The position numbers and the translations under genes are program-made. Of a stretch of DNA of 6,244 bases, positions 1-5,144 are shown in pieces. This stretch comes from an uncultured Clostridia bacterium. GTDB taxonomy: Bacteria > Bacillota > Clostridia > Christensenellales > UBA1242. The DNA is taken from assembly GCA_946615295.1 (NCBI GenBank), contig CAMOHL010000056.1, positions 1 through 6,244 of the forward strand, given 5' to 3'. Below the pieces are notes generated by a model. The model did no database searches. It was not told the DNA's origin and saw only the letters and a program-made list of their open reading frames with translations. The number at the start of each line of letters is the position of its first letter. Position 1 is the stretch's first letter.

Positions 1-594
1 TTCTTCTGTAACTTCTTTTAGTCCAAGTTCCCTTGCATTTTGCAAAACATTGTCTTCGTCTGTCAATTCATCAATGTTGCTTATGACTTTTTTTATATCA
101 TTGTTGACATTGTTTAAGTTGACAGTTGTTTCTGTTATTTGATTGTTAATGTTGTTTATGTTCACCGCATTGTAGATTGACAGTCCACCGAGCATAGAAA
201 ATATTATTGCAATTGCAACAAGCCATGCTTTTACGCTGTTTTTGAACTTGAATTTATTTTTTTCTTCAACTCTTTCAACTGCAATTGTTTCTCTTTCTGG
301 GACATACTCACTTTGTTCTTTCACAAAATTGTCAAAATCTTTTGACTTTTTTTGCTTTTCTTTTTTGGGAATATATGTTTGAACAACATTATATTTTTTG
401 TAAACTTTGTTAAGGTTGTTAGAACTATAATTCACAAATGAATCTGCTTCTTTTTGAATTGTTTTGTTTTTGCTAAAATCAAATTCATAAGTTGGCTGAC
501 TGTTATCATATTCAAACAAACTATCATCTTGTTTTTCTGTTTGCAATTCTTCTTCTGTTTCAGCAATCAAAATATCACTTTCGTGCTCGTTCAT
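1..594 (-). CDS. FtsL-like bitopic cell-division protein (C-terminus cut by window edge)
   Basis: This partial frame gives 198 residues from the ATG at 594 and is still open at base 1. Residues 1-122 are hydrophilic, very acidic over the first 30 or so and Lys-rich later, with no recognisable domain. One membrane helix follows at about 123-141 (AWLVAIAIIFSMLGG). Residues 146-177 then form a regular heptad pattern with I/L/V at 146, 149, 153, 160, 163, 167, 170, 174 and 177, a clear coiled coil that would lie outside the membrane. Near the cut end is ARELGL, resembling the A-x-x-x-LGL/M end of FtsL proteins. FtsL pairs with FtsB/DivIC in the septal complex that activates septal peptidoglycan synthesis. 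Position directly after rsmH is the canonical ftsL slot. Topology and coiled coil are seen; the FtsL identity is inferred. The cytoplasmic part is much longer than in typical FtsL. DivIC/FtsB or an unrelated bitopic protein is the alternative. Confidence 0.7.
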   Translation of the reverse strand, partial: MNEHESDILIAETEEELQTEKQDDSLFEYDNSQPTYEFDFSKNKTIQKEADSFVNYSSNNLNKVYKKYNVVQTYIPKKEKQKKSKDFDNFVKEQSEYVPERETIAVERVEEKNKFKFKNSVKAWLVAIAIIFSMLGGLSIYNAVNINNINNQITETTVNLNNVNNDIKKVISNIDELTDEDNVLQNARELGLKEVTEE

Positions 595-605
595 AATATA
601 TTCTA

Positions 606-613
606 ACCTCCTT
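606..613 (-). promoter_or_regulatory. Ribosome binding site of the ftsL-like gene, long spacing
   Basis: The minus strand reads AAGGAGGT, a near-perfect Shine-Dalgarno match, but 12 bases separate AGGAGG from the ATG at 594, longer than the usual 5-9. No ATG, GTG or TTG lies in frame between them, so 594 remains the best start. Confidence 0.7.
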
Positions 614-640
614 AAAAATATAACAAAAAAATTCAATAGA

Positions 641-669
641 ATTATAACACAAAAAAATCTTATTCACAA
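641..669 (-). promoter_or_regulatory. Sigma-70/SigA-type promoter for the ftsL-like gene
   Basis: On the minus strand the -35 box TTGTGA (664-669, 4 of 6 matches to TTGACA) is followed by a 17-base spacer and a perfect -10 box TATAAT (641-646). The spacer ends in TGT, giving a TGn extended -10. Transcription would start near 634, leaving a leader of about 40 bases before the ATG at 594. It lies in the 153-base gap between rsmH and the ftsL-like gene, so the latter need not depend on read-through from rsmH. Confidence 0.65.
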
Positions 670-747
670 CAAAAACTTTAATCGATCAACATTGAAAAAA
701 ATAGTAATAATTTGTCATTTTTTGTTGCTTTTATACAAATCTACATT

Positions 748-1683
748 TTAAGCTATTTTTTCTATAATTCTCAATTTTGAGCTAGTGCTTCTCGAATTTG
801 TTTGTTGTTCACTATCACTTGGAATCAAAGGCTTTTTTGTCAAAATTTTTACTGTTGCCTTATGTCCACAAACACAAACAGGAATGTTTTTTGGACAAAT
901 GCAACCAGTAGCATTCAATTTGAAGGCATCTTTGATAATCCTATCCTCCAAACTATGAAATGTTATCACCGCCATTCTTCCACCAACTTTTAGTCTATCA
1001 ATCATTTGATTCACAACTTCATAAAGACCTGAAAGTTCACCGTTCACTTCAATCCTTATAGCTTGAAAAATTCTCTTTGCAGGATTACCCTTTCCTATTT
1101 GAAATTTTTTTGGAATTGCAGATTTGACAATCTCAACAAGTTCGCCTGTTGTTTCGATAGGTTTTTGAGCTCGCACTTCAACAATTTTTTTGACTATATC
1201 TTTTGAAAATGGTTCTTCTCCATATTCATAAAATATTTTCAAAAGTTTTTCAGGTTCATAGTTATTGACAACATACTTTGCTGTGAGTTTTGCAGATTTG
1301 TCCATTCGCATATCTAAAACTGCATTTTGAGAATAACTAAATCCCCTTTCAGTGTTGTCAAGTTGATAACTGCTAACTCCTAGGTCAAGCAAAACTCCAT
1401 CTATTTTGTCAATTTTCATTTCATCTAAAATTGATGAAAAATTTTTGAAATCAATTTTTACAGTTCTAAAATTACTTGAAATCTTTTTTAGTCTTTCTCC
1501 TGCAAATTGCAAAGCATCATCATCTTTGTCGGTTGCAATAAGAAGTCCGTTTTTGAGCCTTTTTAAAATTTCGCTACTATGACCACCCCCACCAAGAGTG
1601 CCATCAAAATATATTCCATTTTCTTTTATGTTTAGCCCTTCAATGCACTCGTTTAGCATTATGGGTATATGTTTAAATTCCAT
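748..1683 (-). CDS. rsmH: 16S rRNA (cytosine-1402 N4)-methyltransferase RsmH (MraW)
   Basis: RsmH transfers a methyl group from S-adenosylmethionine to N4 of C1402 in the decoding centre of 16S rRNA, and its gene usually heads the dcw cluster. The 311 residues match the family's usual length and carry all its hallmarks in order: the SAM-binding FDGTLGGGGHS (26-36), LLDLGVSS (98-105), RGFSYS with LDMRMD (113-128), the R-A-Q-K-P-I segment (171-176), AKRIFQAIRIEVNGEL (202-217), ITFHSLEDR (240-248), a Cys-rich CICPKNIPVCVCG (261-273) typical of Gram-positive versions, and the C-terminal TKKP...SRS...SKLR. The ATG at 1683 has AAAGGA 7 bases upstream. It starts 20 bases after the zinc-finger gene ends and is probably cotranscribed with it and the phosphoesterase. 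The frame is intact with no missing motif. Confidence 0.97.
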   Translation of the reverse strand: MEFKHIPIMLNECIEGLNIKENGIYFDGTLGGGGHSSEILKRLKNGLLIATDKDDDALQFAGERLKKISSNFRTVKIDFKNFSSILDEMKIDKIDGVLLDLGVSSYQLDNTERGFSYSQNAVLDMRMDKSAKLTAKYVVNNYEPEKLLKIFYEYGEEPFSKDIVKKIVEVRAQKPIETTGELVEIVKSAIPKKFQIGKGNPAKRIFQAIRIEVNGELSGLYEVVNQMIDRLKVGGRMAVITFHSLEDRIIKDAFKLNATGCICPKNIPVCVCGHKATVKILTKKPLIPSDSEQQTNSRSTSSKLRIIEKIA

Positions 1684-1703
1684 TACAAAATCCTTTCTTC
1701 TTA

Positions 1704-2081
1704 TTACTTTTCAATCTTGTTTTCGTTTAAAAATGATTTATACTCTTTTTTCTTTTTGATCGTATGAACAAGCAATATAATGCTTACTGGCAAAATGATA
1801 GAAACCAAAATTGCACCAATAATGATAAAGTTTTTTTGCATTGTTCCCCTTAATAGGTCCACCAAATACAAAATCAAAAACAAACCGGAACAAATCAAAC
1901 TAAATATGCTATATATAATGCCCCTATTTGTGTTTTCAAGCATAGAAACAACTTGACTATTCAAACAATTTGGACATGCACCATATTCATCACAAAACTT
2001 TTCACAACTTTCGCAAAGCTCATTTTGACAAATTGGACATTTTGATTTTGATTCAATATCTTTATGAATAAAACAACTCAT
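1704..2081 (-). CDS. Small zinc-finger membrane protein, function unknown
   Basis: This is a 125-residue protein of unknown role. Its first 40 residues hold a Cys/His cluster (C3, H6, C15, C18, C23, C26, C30, C36, C39) arranged as C-x2-H, C-x2-C, C-x2-C, C-x2-C. The layout resembles the B-box-type zinc finger at the N-terminus of some bacterial rhomboid-like or other membrane proteins and probably binds two zinc ions. Two membrane helices follow at about 54-77 and 85-107, then a Lys-rich tail; no catalytic domain is visible. I chose the ATG at 2081 over an in-frame ATG at 2099. The former has GAGGAG 7 bases upstream, while the latter has no ribosome site and would overlap the preceding gene. 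It sits between a metallophosphoesterase and rsmH in one unit. The zinc and membrane predictions are firm; the function is not known. Confidence 0.8.
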   Translation of the reverse strand: MSCFIHKDIESKSKCPICQNELCESCEKFCDEYGACPNCLNSQVVSMLENTNRGIIYSIFSLICSGLFLILYLVDLLRGTMQKNFIIIGAILVSIILPVSIILLVHTIKKKKEYKSFLNENKIEK

Positions 2082-2082
2082 A

Positions 2083-2790
2083 CTATTTCTCCTCGTCATA
2101 TATCAAAACAAGTTGATTTTGAACCTTATCGCAACTTGTCAAATAATATTCAATTGAATTTTTTTCCAAATACTTTACACTTCTGCTGTTTTCTCCATGC
2201 AAATGACCATAAACACATTTATTTACAGAATATTTTTCCATAAGGTCAGTGAAAATGCTATTTTCCAATCTACTATTAAATGGTGGGTAGTGTATCATAC
2301 AAACAAGTTTATCACCATCTTCCATTTTTTGTGTTGCAGATTTTAAAGAAAGTTCAAGTCGTTCTTTTTCTCTGTTTAGCATTTTTTTGTCTTCATCACT
2401 GTATGGCTCTTTTTCTGGAACAGCCCATCCTCGTGTGCCACAAAACACATAGTTCTCAAATTTTATACTGTCATTTTGAATGATAAAGCAATCCTCTGGA
2501 AAAATTTCTCGCATCGCTTTAACACTCTTCCACCAATAGTCATGATTGCCTCTAATAAAAATCTTTTTGCCTGGCAACTTGTCTATTTCTCTAATATCAC
2601 AAATTGCATCTTCAAGTTTCATTGCCCAACTGATATCTCCTGCAATCAAAACAATATCATCATCACTAACTTTGCTTTTCCAATCTTCACATATTTTTTC
2701 CCAATGACCTTCCCATGTTGGTCCAAAAATATTCATTGGCTTATCGCAAGTCAAACTCAAATGTGGGTCGCTAATACTAAATATTTTCAT
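2083..2790 (-). CDS. Calcineurin-like metallophosphoesterase (predicted phosphohydrolase)
   Basis: This 235-residue protein has the complete metal-binding set of the calcineurin-like phosphoesterase fold: DPH (D8, H10), GD (G51-D52), GNHD (81-84), a distal His in MIHYPP (H167) and GHLHG (195-199). These residues normally hold two metal ions, often Mn or Fe, and hydrolyse a phosphomonoester or phosphodiester. The tryptophans of ISWAM (53-57) and HDYWW (83-87) resemble the clostridial and bacillar predicted phosphohydrolase group (COG1768 by memory, not searched). The natural substrate is unknown. There is no signal peptide or membrane segment, so it should be cytosolic. It is the first gene after a terminator and leads the unit that includes the zinc-finger protein and rsmH. 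Its ribosome site is weak: only GTGAG-like bases about 10 upstream. Confidence 0.92.
   Translation of the reverse strand: MKIFSISDPHLSLTCDKPMNIFGPTWEGHWEKICEDWKSKVSDDDIVLIAGDISWAMKLEDAICDIREIDKLPGKKIFIRGNHDYWWKSVKAMREIFPEDCFIIQNDSIKFENYVFCGTRGWAVPEKEPYSDEDKKMLNREKERLELSLKSATQKMEDGDKLVCMIHYPPFNSRLENSIFTDLMEKYSVNKCVYGHLHGENSRSVKYLEKNSIEYYLTSCDKVQNQLVLIYDEEK
2089..2094 (-). promoter_or_regulatory. Ribosome binding site inside the phosphoesterase 3' end
   Basis: GAGGAG on the minus strand lies within the last sense codons of the metallophosphoesterase, 7 bases before the zinc-finger gene's ATG. The junction reads TAGTATG, with one base between stop and start, so translation of the two genes is probably coupled. 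This site decides the start at 2081. Confidence 0.8.
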
Positions 2791-2837
2791 AGTTTTATTA
2801 TCTCACAAATCACACAATTTTGCAAATTTTTATAATA

Positions 2838-2866
2838 ATTAAAATAATATAAATTCAATCTGTCTA
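2838..2866 (-). promoter_or_regulatory. Probable promoter of the phosphoesterase-zinc finger-rsmH unit
   Basis: On the minus strand the -35 box TAGACA (2861-2866, 5 of 6) is 17 bases from the -10 box TTTAAT (2838-2843, 5 of 6). The preceding gene ends in a terminator at 2896-2924, so a promoter is expected here. The region is almost all A and T, and an alternative pair (TTGAAT with TTATAA or TATAAA) lies slightly downstream, so the exact boxes are uncertain. Confidence 0.5.
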
Positions 2867-2895
2867 AATCAAATTTAAAAGAACAAATATTTTGC

Positions 2896-2924
2896 AAAAA
2901 AAATTCCACGAATGGTGGAATTTT
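2896..2924 (-). terminator. Intrinsic terminator after the E2-like gene
   Basis: A perfect 10-base-pair stem (2915-2924 with 2900-2909) closes a 5-base loop, and on the minus strand it is followed by an unbroken T run (A 2896-2903 on the plus strand, four of them within the stem). The upstream arm overlaps the E2-like gene's stop codon at 2923-2925. The plus strand has only four T after the stem, so the signal points mainly to the minus strand. Confidence 0.85.
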
Positions 2925-3879
2925 AATCACTATTTTTCAAAAGTTTTTTTTGTTCTAACTTTTGTTGTTTCAACAACTTTTTTTCTGCATTTTTCTTTTT
3001 TCTCAACTGTTTTTTGGAATATAAAATATCACTTTCTGGTATTTCATAGTTTTCTTCCAAAAGTTCAGGATTAAGCAAAAATTTTCTTATGAGTTTAATG
3101 CTCTTTGCATAATAGAATCCATCACAAATTCTTTCATCAATAACAACACCAAGCTTCAAAACTTTTCCTGGTTCTAGTTGATTTGTTTCTGTGTTTACAA
3201 CTGCTTCCATTCTTTCTTTGCCAAGACCAACAAACAAACCTGTTGTTCCAAAATCATACAAATGATGATACACATAGTCGGTTGAAATGCTTTTCATATT
3301 TGTAATAAAGCAACTTGTGTGAAAAGGACTTGCTTCTATTATCTTTTTTGGCAAACAGTTGTGTCTATCCATCCACTTCAAAAAGTTGACTGCAAATTTT
3401 GTTACACCGTTTGGCACTTTTGACAAAATTTTGGCAGTGTTATCAGTTTCGTTATCATCTGCATTGCCTTTGTTTTTGTAGATTATATCATCAACCATTT
3501 GCTTGACTTCAAAGATATTTTCTCTGCCTGTAAATTTGAGTTTTACAGTTGTTTCAGGAGCAGTTTCTGTCAACTGCTTTTTTACGGCGAAAGAAACATA
3601 AATGCCATCGTGTCTATACACTCTGCCATTCATAACAAATCTATTCAAGAGTGGCTTTTGAGCATACATTCTAACAATTGCTGCAATCAAAATTTCCATA
3701 TAAGAAAAATGAACACCTTTTTCGTCATTTGTCTTTTTTATATATTCGTCCATTCCTTCACATCTAGATTCAAGCAAAAAATTTACCATTGCATCGTATC
3801 TATGTGGCATTATGTGTGTTGCAATGTTGAGAATTGGATCAGATGTTTCCAAAATTCCATCGGTTCTATTTCTAAACAT
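2923..3879 (-). CDS. Stand-alone E2/CAT-fold acyltransferase-like protein with altered active site
   Basis: The 318 residues resemble the catalytic domain of 2-oxoacid dehydrogenase E2 subunits and chloramphenicol acetyltransferase, with no lipoyl or E1/E3-binding domain. Supporting segments are MPHRYDAMVNF (24-34), SPFHTSCFITN (184-194), the FGTTGLFVGLG stretch (210-220) and, near the end, VVIDERICDGFYYAKSI (245-261) followed by a helix ending in NPELL. The last corresponds to the E2 stretch containing D-H-R-x-x-D-G, whose His is the general base. Here that His is Glu (E249), while the DG is kept. Residues 288-318 form a very basic Lys/Gln/Leu tail. Similar proteins are annotated as E2-like in clostridia, from memory. 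I chose the ATG at 3879, with GGAG 6 bases upstream. A GTG at 3918 adds 13 residues but falls inside the -10 region of the predicted promoter. No E1 or E3 gene is nearby. Fold likely; activity and substrate unknown. Confidence 0.78.
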   Translation of the reverse strand: MFRNRTDGILETSDPILNIATHIMPHRYDAMVNFLLESRCEGMDEYIKKTNDEKGVHFSYMEILIAAIVRMYAQKPLLNRFVMNGRVYRHDGIYVSFAVKKQLTETAPETTVKLKFTGRENIFEVKQMVDDIIYKNKGNADDNETDNTAKILSKVPNGVTKFAVNFLKWMDRHNCLPKKIIEASPFHTSCFITNMKSISTDYVYHHLYDFGTTGLFVGLGKERMEAVVNTETNQLEPGKVLKLGVVIDERICDGFYYAKSIKLIRKFLLNPELLEENYEIPESDILYSKKQLRKKKNAEKKLLKQQKLEQKKLLKNSD

Positions 3880-3885
3880 AAGTTT

Positions 3886-3889
3886 CTCC
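3886..3889 (-). promoter_or_regulatory. Ribosome binding site deciding the E2-like start
   Basis: GGAG on the minus strand (in TTTGGAGAAACTT) lies 6 bases before the ATG at 3879. It supports this start over the upstream in-frame GTG at 3918. Confidence 0.7.
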
Positions 3890-3908
3890 AAATTGTAAAA
3901 TCCTTTAT

Positions 3909-3937
3909 ATAATATCACATATATAAAAAAATTGCAA
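3909..3937 (-). promoter_or_regulatory. Extended -10 promoter of the E2-like gene
   Basis: The minus strand shows the -35 box TTGCAA (3932-3937, 4 of 6), a 17-base spacer ending in TGA, and the -10 box TATTAT (3909-3914, 5 of 6), giving a TGn extended -10. The transcript would begin near 3902, about 23 bases before the ATG at 3879. With the weak hairpin just upstream, this suggests a separate single-gene unit. Confidence 0.6.
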
Positions 3938-3975
3938 CAATATTATCAAAGGCTCAAAATTCCAATTTTTGCTAC

Positions 3976-4009
3976 AAAAAAAGTTTAAGAGTAACTTATT
4001 GTTAAACTT
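3976..4009 (-). terminator. Possible weak terminator after the Smr gene
   Basis: An 8-base inverted repeat (AAGTTTAA at 3981-3988 and TTAAACTT at 4002-4009 on the plus strand) with a 13-base loop is followed on the minus strand by a T run (A 3976-3982 on the plus strand). The stem has one G-C pair and a large loop, so folding would be weak. Position, about 40 bases after the stop of the Smr gene, is right for a terminator. Confidence 0.35.
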
Positions 4010-4049
4010 AAACCAAAACTTAATATCAAATTTGAACCAAGCAAATACG

Positions 4050-4394
4050 CTACTTTAAAAAAACCAAAGTTATGCCACTGTTGTAGTTTCGCAAATCTTC
4101 ATCAAGCAAGAGCTCAGGAAAATTTTCAAAAATAAACTCACTGCTTTTTTGACTCTCGCCAAACCTTTCACCAGGAATAAAATCCAAAATCTTGCCCGTT
4201 CTTTTCAAAGTCATCAATCGTTCTTGAGCAAGCCTTTTTATTTCTCCACCAACACCATGAGAGCCATAGCCATGAATAACTTTCAAAACCTTTGTGTCAG
4301 TGTTTTTGTAGCCATCAATTGCAATTTCAAGCAAGGCAACAGCAACATCACTTGGTGGAAAATCTTCTTTTATGTTTATTGTTTCTACTTTCAT
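4050..4394 (-). CDS. Stand-alone Smr (MutS2 C-terminal-like) domain protein
   Basis: This 114-residue protein is essentially one Smr domain, the small fold also found at the C-terminus of MutS2 and linked to nucleic-acid binding or endonuclease activity. The hallmark is the VIHGYGSHGVGGEIK segment (39-53), matching the family's I-H-G-x-G-x-G loop followed by a helix. The preceding region (14-33) is the expected helix in the E-A-L-x-x-L position. The N-terminal L-D-L-H-G motif of nuclease-active Smr proteins is not visible; INIKEDFPP (7-14) stands there. Residues 75-114, with a P-E-L-L segment and ending NSGITLVFL, make a C-terminal extension I recall from similar small clostridial Smr proteins. 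The ATG at 4394 has GGAG about 6 bases upstream. The target is unknown, and enzymatic activity is doubtful. It occupies the place after rsmD where coaD is often found. Confidence 0.85.
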   Translation of the reverse strand: MKVETINIKEDFPPSDVAVALLEIAIDGYKNTDTKVLKVIHGYGSHGVGGEIKRLAQERLMTLKRTGKILDFIPGERFGESQKSSEFIFENFPELLLDEDLRNYNSGITLVFLK

Positions 4395-4428
4395 ATATTC
4401 TCCAAATCATTAGTAAAAAGAATAAGTT

Positions 4429-4457
4429 TTTACATTTTGAATGTTTAATTATTTCAA
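4429..4457 (-). promoter_or_regulatory. Possible promoter of the Smr gene
   Basis: On the minus strand TTGAAA (4452-4457, 5 of 6 to TTGACA) is 17 bases from TGTAAA (4429-4434, 4 of 6 to TATAAT), ending about 35 bases before the Smr start. The 140-base gap between rsmD and the Smr gene is nearly all A and T, so chance matches are likely. Confidence 0.3.
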
Positions 4458-4534
4458 TGTATATTTATGTAATTTTTTGTATAAATATTATTTAATTAAA
4501 ATTTTTAATACATAATTTGTTTTTGCATAAATAT

Positions 4535-5083
4535 TTATTTTGTTGTATAAATATAAGTTAAAAATTTTTGACCATATTTTTTTGTTTTGAAATCTTTAAA
4601 GCTATTTTCAACATAGTTTAGTTTTGAACTGTCATGTTCCCAAACAATCAATGAGTTTTCATTAACAAGACCAAGTTCAATCAACATATCAATTGCTCTT
4701 TCTGCAAAATCGCTTTTGTATGGTGGATCCAAAAATACAAAATCAAAAGTCAAATTTTGTTTTGCAAAACCCTTAAGTGCAACATCAAATTTATTGTTTA
4801 TCACTTCAAAATTATCGGCAGATATTTTTGAAAGATTTTTTTTGATTATGTTTATGGCTGACTTTTCGCTGTCAACAAAATAGCAAAACTTTGCATTTCG
4901 GCTCAATGCTTCAATTCCAACTGCACCTGTTCCAGAAAACAAATCCAAAAAGGTTGAACAGTCAACATCAACACCAATTTTGTCAAACAATGCTTCCCTA
5001 ATCAAATCACTTGTTGGCCTTGTTGTGTCTAGGTCAAACTTCGTCAAAACTTTACCCTTAAATTTTCCTGCAATTATTCTCAT
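4535..5083 (-). CDS. rsmD: 16S rRNA (guanine-966 N2)-methyltransferase RsmD
   Basis: RsmD methylates N2 of G966 in 16S rRNA using S-adenosylmethionine, acting late in small-subunit assembly. The 182 residues match the usual family length and show its motifs in order: MRIIAGKFKGK (1-11), TRPTSDLIREALFDKI (21-36), the SAM-binding FLDLFSGTGAVGIEALSRNA (45-64), the acidic end of strand 2 in FVDSEKSA (69-76), and FLDPPY (117-122), the catalytic D/N-P-P-Y motif of N-methyltransferases. A closing KKYGQKFLTYI stretch (168-178) also fits the family. The ATG at 5083 begins exactly at the conserved MRIIAG, so the start is secure although no Shine-Dalgarno sequence precedes it. The gene follows alr by 61 bases and is probably cotranscribed with it. 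Confidence 0.96.
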   Translation of the reverse strand: MRIIAGKFKGKVLTKFDLDTTRPTSDLIREALFDKIGVDVDCSTFLDLFSGTGAVGIEALSRNAKFCYFVDSEKSAINIIKKNLSKISADNFEVINNKFDVALKGFAKQNLTFDFVFLDPPYKSDFAERAIDMLIELGLVNENSLIVWEHDSSKLNYVENSFKDFKTKKYGQKFLTYIYTTK

Positions 5084-5144
5084 ATTTATATTTTACTATA
5101 TTTTTTTAAAAAAAACTAATAAAACAACTGAAAAAATCACAAAA

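Noticed and set aside
690..735. Possible terminator between rsmH and the ftsL-like gene
   Set aside because: The only pairing is an A-run with a T-run around a loop of about 14 bases, with no G-C pairs; this is expected in such A/T-rich sequence.
2082..2099. ATG at 2099 giving the zinc-finger protein six extra residues
   Set aside because: No Shine-Dalgarno precedes it and it overlaps the phosphoesterase, while the ATG at 2081 has GAGGAG at 7 bases and directly begins the Cys/His cluster.
2280..2835. Plus-strand open frames opposite the phosphoesterase (2280-2483 and 2476-2835)
   Set aside because: They lie antisense to a gene with intact metal-binding motifs, have low-complexity Phe/Cys/His-rich translations and no ribosome sites, so they are shadows of the real gene.
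3499..3912. 137-residue plus-strand frame opposite the E2-like gene
   Set aside because: Its translation is rich in Cys, His, Phe and Ser without any motif, as expected from the reverse complement of an AT-rich gene. The minus-strand frame has a promoter, ribosome site and recognisable fold.
3880..3918. GTG start at 3918 giving the E2-like protein 13 extra residues
   Set aside because: It falls inside the predicted -10 region, lacks a ribosome site of its own, and the ATG at 3879 has a well-spaced GGAG.
4149..4495. Two overlapping plus-strand frames over the Smr gene and the gap upstream of it
   Set aside because: Both are antisense to the clear Smr domain and lack ribosome sites; the hydrophobic stretch comes from A/T-rich sequence rather than a membrane design.
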